Assembly (NCBI GenBank): GCA_026419785.1
Contig: JAODTK010002765.1
Coordinates: 409,501 to 473,500, forward strand
Origin: Sclerodactyla briareus
Taxonomy: Eukaryota > Echinodermata > Holothuroidea > Dendrochirotida > Sclerodactylidae
Direction of reading: 5' to 3'
Length of the DNA stretch: 64,000 nucleotides
Within the stretch, counting starts at the first letter, position 1, and each line of letters starts with the position of its first letter. The notes under the pieces were generated by a model. That model was not told the DNA's origin and did no database searches. It was given only the letters and a program-made list of their open reading frames with translations. Positions 10,042-21,967 of this stretch are shown one piece after another. The position numbers and the translations under genes were made by a program.

Positions 10042-11940
10042 TTGGAAACAAAATTATTTCTATTAATAATATATATTATTTAATATTATTTTTGAGTTTT
10101 AGGATATTCCCCGTTGTCCCATGTAAACTGGATACTGGCAACGTCAGGCATGGACCACGTGGGAGTTGGGCTAGACAAATCGCCATTAAATGTCCCACGT
10201 GGCTGTTTTGTTCGTCAAATTTCCTCCTTCGACCAGTTCACTAACAAAACACCCAAGGTCATATCCTCGATGATCACCGCTGCAGGGCTTAAATTACACA
10301 GTCATTAAAATGTCATCATGATCCAGAGAATGCAGTTTATTGGGTTTTTGTCAGGAGAGTTCGTGTTGTCTCATGTTTGAATTCAGATTTCCGAACACGG
10401 AGGAAGGGCTGCCAGTTTGTTTGTTTTCATTGAGCCAGTGCCAAAGGCCACCTCTCAGTAATTTAGTAATATAATCGGTTAGGATCGAGAAGCTAGCGAG
10501 TGTATAACCAAGCGTGTATGGTTCACCAATGTGACCAACCCCAATGTCTGAACCTGAAACACCACTTCCCAACCCAGCCACCCATGCCATCCGCTAAAGC
10601 CCAAATCTTGGAAGGGCGGGTGGGAAACGCTGGTGAAAAACGCTGGGGACCAGAAAATGATACTCGTTCTCTGCCCTGGAACGGCAAACAGAACCATAAG
10701 CACCACCCACAAATGTGCTGGATGCAGCATGGAAAAACTCTACTAACCTCGGCCTGGAGGTTTGGAGAACAGCAAAGAAGTTGGCAACTGGCACTATGGA
10801 CTTATCTGTCCCTACAATAACTAAATTTTAACGATGGGCGAAGCAGTGAACATACAACGCCTGTGGAATCTTACGGCAGATCCTCCCTTGAACACCAGAC
10901 AACTTTCCACTCATGACGCTTGCCCAATGAGGTTAATGTCATTGCCAATGGATTTTAACCAACTCGTCTAAAATGCTCTCTTGAGAGTGAGCAGAGAATC
11001 GAGGCCCTCTGTGGATCTTAACCCCATGAACTCCTCATGGACTCCGCTATCAAAAAGGTACCATGTGAAAAAAAACTCATCTGTTCCTGTTTGGACAGAT
11101 CCTTTGTCTCATCAACAAGGACTGCAAAGTATTACACTCTCCAATTTCCTCTTTAATCTCATCCAAAATATGTCACCTAAAATGTCCAATTATGGTTATT
11201 TTGTGTTGTAAATGTTGTAAATGGTCCTCTCCACGTGAAGAAAAAAACAACAACAAATCATCATACCCAAGCGTAACTGCATAACCTCCATCAGCCTTTG
11301 GTAAAATGCATAAAACCGACCTGTTGATGAGCATGGGAATCTGGGACGTATTTTCCAGTGGATGAAAACATCAGGCCTGGGTGTAGTCCGAAACCGGATG
11401 GAAAGGCTATTTACGCAGCTCTCCGATCTGCAGCTTGGATGTCCTTTCTGGAGAGTAGGTCAGTACACTCAACATCCCAGAATGTTGTTTTTTTCACACA
11501 CTAGATTGTGTGCATTGGGTCTGGTGTCACTTCGTCGATGTATATCATGATATCGCAACATCCACCTGGGGTAGAGACCCTTCAAGGCCACTCTCCTTTG
11601 CCATCGCATCCCGCTGTTGCTTTGGCTTGCCCATACTTTCTACGACATGATGATGCATTGGCTAACTGTATTCGCTGCGGCTGTCTAGAATCAGCATGTT
11701 GGTATGTTGTTTGGTGTTGGAGAGGTGACGCAGGCTTGAATATGCCCGGTTACCTAAGTAAATGGTTTTGTTGTGTTCTCGGGATCGACAGCCTTTCAAG
11801 GAGCACCAGTGTCAAGCTCTGAACCCGTTGTTGCCAACCATTTTGAACACATTACTGAAGCCTGGAAATCTAGTATGAATCTTAGCACCTAACTTTTCGG
11901 TCGTAAAGAGGTTCAGCGTGAATGAAGTGCCCTGGTATGA
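10042..11940. other. No recognised gene; probable transposon debris
   Basis: Short open frames on both strands show no motif I can name. The stretch from about 11,480 to 11,700 read on the minus strand contains DIMIYIDEVTPDPMHTI, which may be a downstream piece of the Tnp2-like transposase that starts at 12,446, but this is too short to claim. Confidence 0.4.
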
Positions 11941-11944
11941 ATCA

Positions 11945-12446
11945 TAGAGAGGGTAATTCAGTGAATTGAATAAGTTCAGATATGAGTAGTCCCAGATATA
12001 TGTTACTTTCGAATCTCTTTAATTGCACCTCAGGCGGACAATACCCCATAGAAAGGGGAATGCAGGGGTGGTACGGATTTCTTTCAGGAGATTGTACAGG
12101 CACGCGCACAACATTATGGGCCACATGGAATAGGTTCGGAGTTGTGATAGGCAAATAGTGCCGAAGCCTAGCACGAGCCCTCTGTTATCCCCAGCAAATA
12201 TTCCCTTTGCACTGAACCAGTCGTTCCAATCATCAGTGCATGTATATCTGTTAATATTGTCTCGCGACGTACCAAGTGTTGTGCCTGTACAATATGTGCA
12301 TGGTTTGCTCTACCATAAATCCTTGCTAAGCGTTCCTTAATCGGCATGTATCTGAACGTTTTGTGTTTCTGGGGCCTTAGTTGTTCAGTGCACAAATTAC
12401 CCACCACCTGTGTTTTCTTTTCTGCCACATTCTCAAATAAGTACAC
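11945..12446 (-). mobile_element. EnSpm/CACTA-like transposase fragment (Tnp2-type)
   Basis: The minus-strand reading includes KTFRYMPIKERLARIYGRAN, a region typical of Tnp2-type transposases just before the DDE core. After a frame change it continues NDWFSAKGIFAGDNRGLVLG and then TYSMWPIMLCACLYNLLKEI, again matching the family order (established knowledge of the Tnp2 domain, recalled). At least two frame breaks separate these blocks, so the gene is dead. No CACTA termini were located. Confidence 0.65.
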
Positions 12447-12459
12447 TGGCCAGGATTAT

Positions 12460-14800
12460 CAAATGGCTGTCTTTTGAATACCTGTCAATTTGCGAACTCC
12501 TTCTTTGCTCGGCAAAATGTTGAATGGCTCATCTCGCACATCCTCATGAATTTCTCTTGACGGATACTCAAAATCCACTGACATGATGTAGCTATGCCTC
12601 TTGTTGTGAAAGAGAGTGATTTTATCCAGTAAAAACTGTGCCCTTGAGCCGTCTCCCAAGTAGATTTGCCTGGAATTCCTCATCATTTTGGTTGGACACT
12701 TGGTAGTACAATTGGCTGGCCAGCATTTGCTCCCAAATACCTGTCAATATGATTGGCGTGTTTTCTTGCCCACATACTTCTCACCGACTCCATTGGTTTT
12801 AAACGTTTGTGTTCGACAGTTGTAGGTCTGCATAGGTTTTGTTCTTAAAACCTTGTTCGACAGGAAATTCTCATACCAATTCCAAAGCTATGCCTAGCCA
12901 CACAAAGACTCGCTTGAGAACGAGCTGTCGGTGACACTGATGACTGTTTGGTGTGTTGCACCAAGGGGTATCAAAGGGGTGCTCGTATGCAGAGGAATCG
13001 GTGCAAGTCAGCCCTTGTTCACCCCCCACGAACAGAAATTATATTTGCACCCTGCAGACCTGAACGTGAACAGTTCCTGATTACTGTCGTTGTTCTTTTC
13101 TCGGCAGAAGTGTGTGTCGAGAACTCCATTTGGGCGCAAACTCCTCCTTCACTCAGTGAAATGTTGAATGGCTTATCCTGCACATCGCTTGCATAATTTT
13201 CATCCCGAAAATGTGAGAATCATGCAAGATTGCACATTGTGTGTAAATGTTAATAACAGACCCCTTTTCTATTATGATTAATGGACGCTTTTGACTATTA
13301 TGATTAACGTACTGTTTTTACTGTTGTGAATATCGAACTTTGTTGTTACTATGGATCAAAATTAAGGTCATATTTTGAGAATGTTACACGGTAGGCCATG
13401 TTGAACTCAACTCTCTCCTCGTGGTTGATGTTTTTTACCTTCGGGGGTTGGCACTGCCATATGTCCTGGAAGTGGCTCTTCGAGATCACAGCTTTTCTGT
13501 AGGATTCACCTTCTTATCCATATTTTGTGGTAACCCCTGCTTTTAGTTGTCCCGAATGGTAGCAGAATTGGTCCTGTGCGTCATTCGATCCCCAAACAAT
13601 GAGAAATGAGATTCCTACCATGTAGAGCTGAAAGTGAACAGTTCCCCAAGACTGTCGTTGTTCATTCGTCAGCGGAAGTGTTGTCAAACCCATTTGCAAA
13701 CTCCTTTGCTTGGCGAAATGTTGACTGCTTACCCAATACTCTCATGAATTTCTCTTGACAGATACTCAATGTCCCACTGACATTAATGCAGCTACGCCTA
13801 CTCTTGCTGTGAAAGAGAGCGCGGTTTATCCAGTAAGTCACTGTGCCTTCGAGTGACAGTCGTGGCCCCAATAGATTCGCCTGGAATTCCTAATCATTTT
13901 GGTGGACAATTTGGTAGTACAATTGGCTGGCCAGCATTTGCTCCCAAATACCTGTCAATATGATTGGCGTGTTTCTTTGCCCACATACTTCTCACCGACT
14001 CCATTGGTTTTAAACGTTTTGTGTTCTCCTGTGGTAGATCTACGTAGATTTGTTCTTACCACCTCGGAGGACTTGTTTTCGAGTTCGACAGTCGATTCTC
14101 ATACCAATTCCAAAGCCATGCCTATGCCACACACAGACTCGCTTGAGAACGAACTGTCCGGTGGCACTGATGATTTCCTTTTTCAATCCCCACACAACAA
14201 GAAATAAGAATCGCACCATGTAGAGCTGAACGTGAATGGTTCCTGATGACTGTCGTCGTTCATTTGTCGGTGGAAGTATGTGTCCAGGCCCATTTGCTCG
14301 GTAAAATGTTGAATGGCTTATCCCGCACATCGCTTACATAAATTTTTAGCCCTGAAATGTAAGAATCATGCAAAATTGCACATTGTGTGTAAATGTTAAT
14401 AACGGACCCCTTTTCTATTATGATTAACAGACTGATTTAACTATTGTGAATATCAAACCTTTCGTTGTTACTATGGATAAAAGTTAGGGTCAAAATTTGA
14501 GAATGTTACACGGTAGGCCTATGTTTGAACCTAACTCAACTTACTCCTCTATTGACTTTGACCTCCGGGAAGTGGCACCATCCTATGTTCAGGAAGTGGC
14601 TCTTTGAGATCACAGCTTCCCTGTTGGATCCAACATTCTCATAGTCTGGGTAAACTCTGCTTTAGTGGTCCTAAATGGTAGCAGAATCTGGTCTTTGTGC
14701 GGCATTCGATTCCTAAACAATGAGAAATGAGATTCGCACCATGCAGAGCTGAACGTTGAACGGTTGCTGGTGACTGTCGTCGTTCATTCGTCGGCGGAAA
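12460..14800 (-). repeat. Tandem duplication of about 1.15-1.2 kb within transposon-derived sequence
   Basis: Landmarks recur at a fixed offset. 'ggccagcatttgctcccaaa' is at about 12,720 and 13,930. 'gcacattgtgtgtaaatgtt' is at about 13,229 and 14,377. 'gagaatgttacacggtaggc' is at about 13,377 and 14,499. On the minus strand fragments of an unidentified transposon protein recur (DKI.LFHNK..HS.I), also seen twice at 16.2 and 16.9 kb. All copies are frame-broken. Confidence 0.7.
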
Positions 14801-15143
14801 TGTGTGTTGAGACTGAATTTTGTGTGTTCTTGCATAGGTCTCTACGGCCCCATAGAATGTGAGGATGGAGGAAGATTAAAATTCTCCTAAAAAATATCTT
14901 GTATAATTCTCCAATTCCTTCAACCCCATCTATTGTAGAAGTAGGCAAGAATGCCACATTGTGTGTTCTTGCATGATTCTCACTTCTCCAGACGTGAAAA
15001 ACAACACATTGTGTGGGCTCTTGCATAATTCTTTGTGAGTTCTAAGAAACGTTTTAGCACCTGCCAACTCTTCCATGCACTAATTTCCCTGCGGTGAGAT
15101 TTGAGATGCTCGAGCCATGCCTCTTCTAGCAAGCCTGTTCAGT

Positions 15144-15900
15144 TTAGTAGTATCCAGTGTGTTCACAGCGATTACTTATCCTAATGTCAAGTTCCATTTT
15201 GTGGCGTTCGCAGCAGGGTATATCGTCTACTCGAATCCTCTTTGAATGAGGTACTATACTGTGCAGGCTCGCTGGAAGTTTTGAGACTTTTGCCATGGCT
15301 TTCTGTTGCCCTGCTGTATCTCTTAACTCATCATGCACAACTAGTTGCAGAGTATGGGCAAGACATGACAGACAATTTGGGTGGCCTCATTTCTAGGAGG
15401 CATTCTCCTGGAACACTGGTAGGTCTTCTCAAAGCTCTGGACAATTCCATGTGAGGTGGGTTGCTGTGATCGCAGCCCACTGCAATTGCACCTGATAGCT
15501 TGATGGGTCAATAACTTCCAGGAGTCCTCCAGCATTGCTTTGGGGCCCAAAGTGGGTCTTAGCTCTCAGGCCATTCCTACGAAGATGGCTGTCAAAACCA
15601 TAAATCACCCCCCCCCAAGGACTTCCTCTGTCTAGTCTTGCTTGTAGAGCAGAAAGAGTTTCCCCCGTTTGTCTTGCTGAAACACTATTAATGGGGCCAG
15701 CTCTGATGTTGCATATTAGGTCCGTATGTACTCGAGGGTGGGTTTCTCAGTTTTGCAGCGAATACACTGACAGAGACATCTCCAGGGCAGCATGGCGAAT
15801 TGATGGGGGCAGTAGAAAGGAGTCTGGCCACTTTTCCAGGTCGGACATAGCTGCCAATGCTCGGTGCTGCTCCTCGGTGACATGCCAACCTCTTTCATAA
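15144..15900 (-). mobile_element. hAT-family transposase fragment
   Basis: The minus strand reads, in broken frames, HVTEEQHRALAAMSDLEK at about 15,885, LLEVIDPSSYQVQLQWAAI at about 15,500, then CLAHTLQLVVHDELRD followed by KAMAKVSKLPASLH at about 15,365-15,280. The C.AHTLQLVV block followed by a helix ending K.SKL is the conserved hAT region around the catalytic domain (established family pattern, recalled). Frames change between blocks, so this is a pseudogene. Its C-terminal dimerisation domain was not found here. Confidence 0.65.
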
Positions 15901-15944
15901 GGCTCATGGAAACGAATGCATCCTCTGACTGGTCCCGGGGTGGC

Positions 15945-17190
15945 TGTGCCGACTGCATCGATGCTCTGATGTAGGATCCTGCATGATGGGCATCAAAGAC
16001 ATTAGGCATGTGTTATCCTCCAGCAGGTGATATCTTGGGAAGAACACTCCCCGTTGGCAAGTCATTCCCTTGTTCAATCCCCACACAATGAAAGTGAGAT
16101 TTGCACTATGCAGAGCTGAGCGTGAATGGTTCCTTATGACTGTCATCATTCATTCGTTGGCGGAAGTGTGAGTCAAGACCATTTGCGAACTCTTCCTTTG
16201 CTTGGTAAAATGTTGAACGGCTAATCCCGTACATCCTCATGAAACCATCTTGGCAGATACTCAAGACCTTTCTGACATTGATAAAGCTATGCCTACCCTT
16301 GTTGTGGAAGAGAGCGATTTTATCCAGTAGACACTGTGCTCTATAGTGACAGTCATGGCCCAGAGATTTGCCTGGAATTCCTAATCATTTTGGTTGACAA
16401 TTTGGTAGTAAAGTTGGCTGGGCAGCATTTGCTTTCAAATACGATTGGGCACCTTTCTTGCCCATATACTTCTCACTGACTCCGGTTAAATGGTTATCAA
16501 GTTAAAATAAGTTAAAAAGGCAAGGAGATGGAACACTCTGTGCCAGCTGCATTGATCTCTGATGTAGGATCCTGCATGATGGGCATCAAAGACATTAGGC
16601 ATGTGTTCTCCCAGCAGGTGATATCTTGGGAAGAACACTCCCCGTTGGCAAGTCATTCCCTTGTTCAATCCCCACACATGAAAGTGAGATTTGCACTATG
16701 CAGAGCTGAGCGTGAATGGTTCCTTATGACTGTCATCATTCATTCGTTGGCGGAAGTGTGAGTCAAGACCCATTTGCGAACTCTTCCTTTGCTTGGTAAA
16801 ATGTTGAACGGCTAATCCCGTACATCCTCATGAAACCATCTTGGCAGATACTCAAGACCTTTCTGACATTGATAAAGCTATGCCTACCCTTGTTGTGGAA
16901 GAGAGCGATTTTATCCAGTAGACACTGTGCTCTATAGTGAACAGTCATGGCCTCAGTCGATTTGCCTGGAATTCCTAATCATTTTGGTTGACAATTTGGT
17001 AGTAAAGTTGGCTGGGCAGCATTTGCTTTCAAATACGATTGGCAACCATTTCTTGCCCATATACTTCTCACTGACTCCGGTTAAATGGTTATCAAGTTAA
17101 AATAAGTTAAAAAGGCAAGGAGATGGAACACTCTGTGCCAGCTGCATTGATCTCTGATGTAGGATCCTGCATGATGGGCATCAAAGACAT
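15945..17190. repeat. Recent tandem duplication, two copies of about 595 bp plus a partial third
   Basis: 'tctgatgtaggatcctgc' occurs at 15,965, 16,558 and 17,153, spacings of 593 and 595. The sequence between is nearly identical in the first two copies, differing by scattered single-base indels and a few substitutions. The third copy stops at about 17,190, exactly where the satellite array starts. The unit encodes, on the minus strand, the unidentified transposon fragment RAQCLLDKIALFHNKGRHSF and, further along, VWGLNKGMTCQRGVFFPRYH. Confidence 0.9.
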
Positions 17191-17194
17191 AAGT

Positions 17195-20100
17195 GATCCA
17201 TTTCATTAGTGATTGTTAACAGCAGTATCAAATCTAATCAACCTATCTTGTCTAGAGCTTTGGTGTGTGTCTTACTGTCAACCTTCCTCATGCAGTGGTG
17301 TCAAATCTGATCAACCTATCTTTCTTAAAGCTCTGATGAGAGCCTCCAGAGGTGGATGACCCCTTGTTTTTTCCCCATTTCATTGCTGCTGGTTAGCAGC
17401 GGTGTCAAATCTGATCAACCTATCTTGTCTAGAGCTTTGGTGACCCAAATGAAGGAAAAAATGTTACCTTACTGTCAACCTTCCTCATGCAGTGGTGTCA
17501 AATCTGATCGACCTATTTTCCTCAACGCTCTGATGAGAACTTCAGAGTTGGATTCACCCCTTTGGTGATCCCATTTCATTAGTGCTTGTTAACAGCGGTG
17601 TCAAATCGATCAACCTATCTTGTCTAGAGCTTTGGTGACCCAAATGCCAGAAAAAATGTTGCCTTACTGTCAACCTTCCTCATGCAGTGGTGTCAAATCT
17701 GATCAACCTATTTTCCTCAACGCTCTGATGAGAACCTATTTAAGCAGATGATTTTTTTTTCCCCATTTCATTGCTGCTGGTTAGCAGCGGTGTCAAATCT
17801 GATCAACCTATCTTGTCTAGAGCTTCGGTGATCCAAATGGAAGAAAAAAAAAAGGTAGTCTTACTGTCAACCTTCCTCATGCAGTGGTGTCAAATCTGAT
17901 CGACCTATCTTTCTTAAAGCTCTGATGAGAACCTCCCAAGATAGATGTTTGTTCTCCCATTTCATTAGTGCTTGTTAACAGCGGTGTCAAATCTGATCAA
18001 CCTATCTTGTCTAGAGCTTTGGTGACCCAAATGGAGGAAAAAATGTTGCCTTACTGTCAACCTTCCTCATGCAGTGGTGTCAAATCTATCAACCTATCTT
18101 GCCTTAGACGCTCTGATGAGAGCCTCCAGAGGTGGATTACCCTCTTTTCTATCCCTTTCATAAGTGCTTGTTAACAGCGGTGTCAAATCTTATCAACCTA
18201 TCTTGCTCGAACTTTGGTGTCCCCAAATGGAGGAACAGTTACCTTACTGTCAACCTTCCTCATCAGTGGTGTCAAATCCTGATCGACCTATCTTCCTTGA
18301 AGCTCTGATGAGAAACTTTCAGAGTTGGATTCACCCCTTTTGTGATCCCATTTCATTAGTGAAACTAATCTGTCACTGTCAACTTCCTCGTGCAGTGGCA
18401 TCAATCTTATCGACCTATCTTCTTACGCTCTGATGAGAACCATCCGAGTTAGATGATTTTTTTCCCTTTTCCTCAATGCTGTTTCGCAGCGGTGTCGAAT
18501 CTGATCAACCTATCTCGTCTGCGAGCCTGTTGACCCCAAATGGAGAAAAAAATGTTGCATTACTGTCACCTTCCCCTGCAGTGTGTCCAATCTGATCAAC
18601 CTATCTTTCTTAAAGCTCTGATGAGAGCATCCAGAGGTGGATGACCCCTTGTTTTAATCCCCATTTCTTTTTAAGTGCTTATTAACAGCGTGTCAAATCT
18701 GATCAACATCTTGTCTAGATCTTTGGTGACCCAAATGAAGGAAAAAAATGTTACCTTACTGTCAACCTTCCCATGCAGTGGTGTCAAATCTTAATCGACC
18801 TATCGTCCTTAAAGCTCTGTGAGAGACTTCAGAGATGGATTCACCCCTTTTGTGATCCCATTTCATTAGTCTTGTTAGCAGCGGTGTCAAATCTGATCAC
18901 CTATCTTGTCTAGAGCTTTGGTGACCCAAATTTCCAGAAAAAAGTTGCCCTTACTGTCAACCTCCTCAGTGGCGTCAAATCTGATCAACCTATTTTCCTC
19001 AACGCTCTGATGAGAACCTATTTAAGCAGATGATTTTTTTTTTCCACCATTTCATTGCTGCTTGTTAGCACGGTGTCAAATCTGATCAACCTATTTTAGA
19101 GCTTCGGTTATCCAATGGAGAAAAAAAAAGGTATTCTACTGTCCAACCTTCCTCATGGAGTGCGGTCAAATCCTTGATTCGACCTACTTTCTTGAAGCAC
19201 GATGAGAAACCTCCCAAGATAGATGTTTGGTCTCCCATTTCATTAGTGCTTGTTAACGCGGTGTCAAATCTGATCAACCTATCTTGTCTAGAGCTTTGGT
19301 GTCCCAAATGGAGGAAAAAATGTTGCCTCAACTGTCAACCTTCTTCATGCAGTGGTGTCAAAATTGATCAACCATCTTTCTAGAGCATCTGATGAGAGCC
19401 TCCAGAGTTGGAGTACCCTCTTTTTCTTATCCATTTCATAAGTGCTGGCTTAACAGCGGTTTCAAATCTGATCAACCTATCTGGTCTAGAGCTTTGGTGA
19501 ACCAAAGGGAGGGAAAAATGTTACCTTACGGTCAACCTTCCTCAGGCAGTGGTGTCAAATTGATCGATCCTACTTCCTGAAGTCTGATGAGAGACTTCAG
19601 AGATGGATTCACCCCTTTTGTGATCCCATTTCATGAGGGAAAACTAATCTGTCAAATGTCAACCTTCTCGTGGCAAGTGGCATGTCACAATCTGATGCGA
19701 CCACTATCTTTCTTGAAGCTCTGATGAGAGCCTCCGCGATGTAGATGATTTTTCTTTTCATCAATGCTGTTTCAGCGGTGTCGATCTGATCAACCTCCGT
19801 CGAGAGCTCTGGTGCGGCGCACCCAAATATAGGAAAAATTTCCTTACTGTCCACACCTTCCTCATGCAGTGGTGTCAAATCTGATCGACCTATCTTTCTT
19901 AGAGCCCTGATGAGAGCCTCCAGAGGTGGATACCCTCTTTTCTATCCCATTTCATAAGTGCTTGTTAACAGCGGTGTCAAATCTGATCATCCTATCTTGT
20001 CTAGAGCGTGTGGTGACCAAAATGAAGGAAAAAAATGTGCCTTACTGTCAACCATCCTTCCTCATGCAGTGGTGTCAAATCTGATGGACCTATGTTCTTA

Positions 20101-21967
20101 GAGCCGATGATGAGCCTCCAGAGGTGGATAACCTCTTTTTCTATACCATTTCTATCCCATTCATTAGGTTTGAACAGCGGATGTCAAATCTGATCAAACG
20201 ATCTTGACCCAAATGAAGGAAAAAATGTTACCTTACTGTCAACCTTCCTCAGGCAGTGGTGTCAAATCTGAGCGAACTATATCTTCCTTAAAGCTCTGAT
20301 GAGAGATTCCAGAGTGGATTCACCCCGGTTGTGATTCCCATGCCATCGTGAAAACTAATCTGTCAACGGTCAGACCTTCCTCATGCATTGGCATGGCATC
20401 AAATCTGATCGACCTACCTTCCTAAAGCTCTGATGAGAACCTCTAGATTATTTTTCCCTTTTCATAATGCTGTTAGCAGCGGTGGGAGGAATCTGATCAA
20501 CCTATCTGGCTCTAGAGCTTCGGTGACCCAAATGAAGGAAAATGTTCCTTCCTGTCAACCTTCCTCATGCAGTGGTGTCAAATCTGATCACCTATCTTCC
20601 ATAGCTTCCGGATGAGCGCTTCAGAGATGGATTCACCCCTTTTGTGATCCCATTTCATTAGTGCTTGTAGCAGCGGTGTCAAATCTGATCACACCGATCT
20701 TGTCTAAGCTTTGGTGACCCCAAATCCAGAAAAAATGTTGCCTTACTGTCAACCTTCCTCACTGGCGTCAAATCTGCAACTGATCTCCTTTTCCTCACGC
20801 TCTGATGAACCTCTAGGTAGATGATGTTTTCCCCATTTCATAGTGGCTGGTTAGAACGTGTCAAATCTGATCAACTCTATCTTGTCTCACCTTTTCGGTG
20901 ACCCAAAGAAAGAAAAAATGTAGTCTTACCTGTCACCCTTCCTCATGGCGTCAAATCTAATCGACCTATTTTCCTTAACGCCTTGATGAGAACCTCCCTA
21001 GGTAGATTTTTTTTCTCCCCATTCATTAGTGCTGGTTAGCAGTGGTGTCGAATCTGATCGACCTATCTTGTCTAGAGCTTTGGTGACCCAAATGAAGGAA
21101 AAAATGTTGCCTACTGTCAACCTTCCTCATGCAGTGGCGTCAAATCTGATCGACCTATCTTTCTTAGAGCCCTGATGAGAGCCTCCAGAGGTGGATTACC
21201 CTCTTTTCTATCCCATTTCATAAGTGCTTGTTAACAGCGGTGTCAAATCTGATCAACCTATCTTGTCTAGAGCTTTGGTGACCCAAATGAAGAAAAAAAT
21301 GTTGTCTTACTGTCAACCTTCCTCATGCAGTGGCGTCAAATCTGATCGACCTATCTTCCTCAACGCTCTGATGAGAACCTCCCTAGGTAGATGATTTTTT
21401 TCCCCATTTCATTAGTGCTGGTTAGCAGTGTTGTCAAATCTGATCAACCTATCTTGTCTAGAGCTTTGGTGACCCAAATGAAGGAAAAAATGTTACCTTA
21501 CTGTCAACCTTCCTCATGCAGTGGTGTCGAATCTGATCAACGTATCTTTCTCAAAGCTCTGAAGAGAACCTCCTGAGGTGGATTATTTTTTCCCCATTTC
21601 ATTAGTGCTGGTTAGCAGTGTTGTCAAATCTGATCAACCTATCTTTCTTAGAGCCCTGATGAGAGCCTCCAGAGGTGGATTACCCTCTTTTCTATCCATT
21701 TCATTAGTGCTTATTAACAGCGGTGTCAAATCTGATCAACCTATCTGGTCTAGAGCTTTGGTGACCCAAATGCCAGAAAAAATGTTGCCCTTACTGTCAC
21801 CTTCTCGTGGCGTGTCAAATCTGATCGACCTATTTTCCGTCCACGCTCTGATGAGAACTCCGTGATGATGATTTTTTTCCCCATTTCATTAGGTGCTTGT
21901 TAACAGCGGTTTCAAATCTGATCAACCTATCTTGTTTAGAGCTTTGGTGACCCAATGAAAGAAAAAA
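17195..21967 (+). repeat. Satellite array: about 192-bp dimer of two related ~96-bp halves, roughly two dozen units
   Basis: Each unit has half 1, 'agcggtgtcaaatctgatc-aacctatcttgtctagagc', then 'ttggtgacccaaatg…gaaaaaatgtt', and half 2, 'cttcctcatgcagtggtgtc' continuing 'aaatctgatcgacctat' and 'gctctgatgagaacc', then 'ccatttcattagtgctt'. Both halves share the ggtgtcaaatctgatc-acctatct core, spaced about 95-103 bases. Half-1 starts lie near 17,397, 17,594, 17,787, 17,977, 18,174, 18,686, 19,257, 19,971, 21,236, 21,427 and 21,718, usually 187-197 apart; some half units are missing or added (for example 18,174 to 18,490). The frame is not kept between units, so the short peptides (VKSDQPILSRALV) are by-products. 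Confidence 0.95.

Noticed and set aside
17356-21865. Repeated peptides of the form VKSDQPILSRALVTQ…YCQPSSCS across the satellite
   Set aside because: They are translations of the satellite unit. Unit length varies (about 187-197 bases) so the frame is not maintained and stops appear between units.
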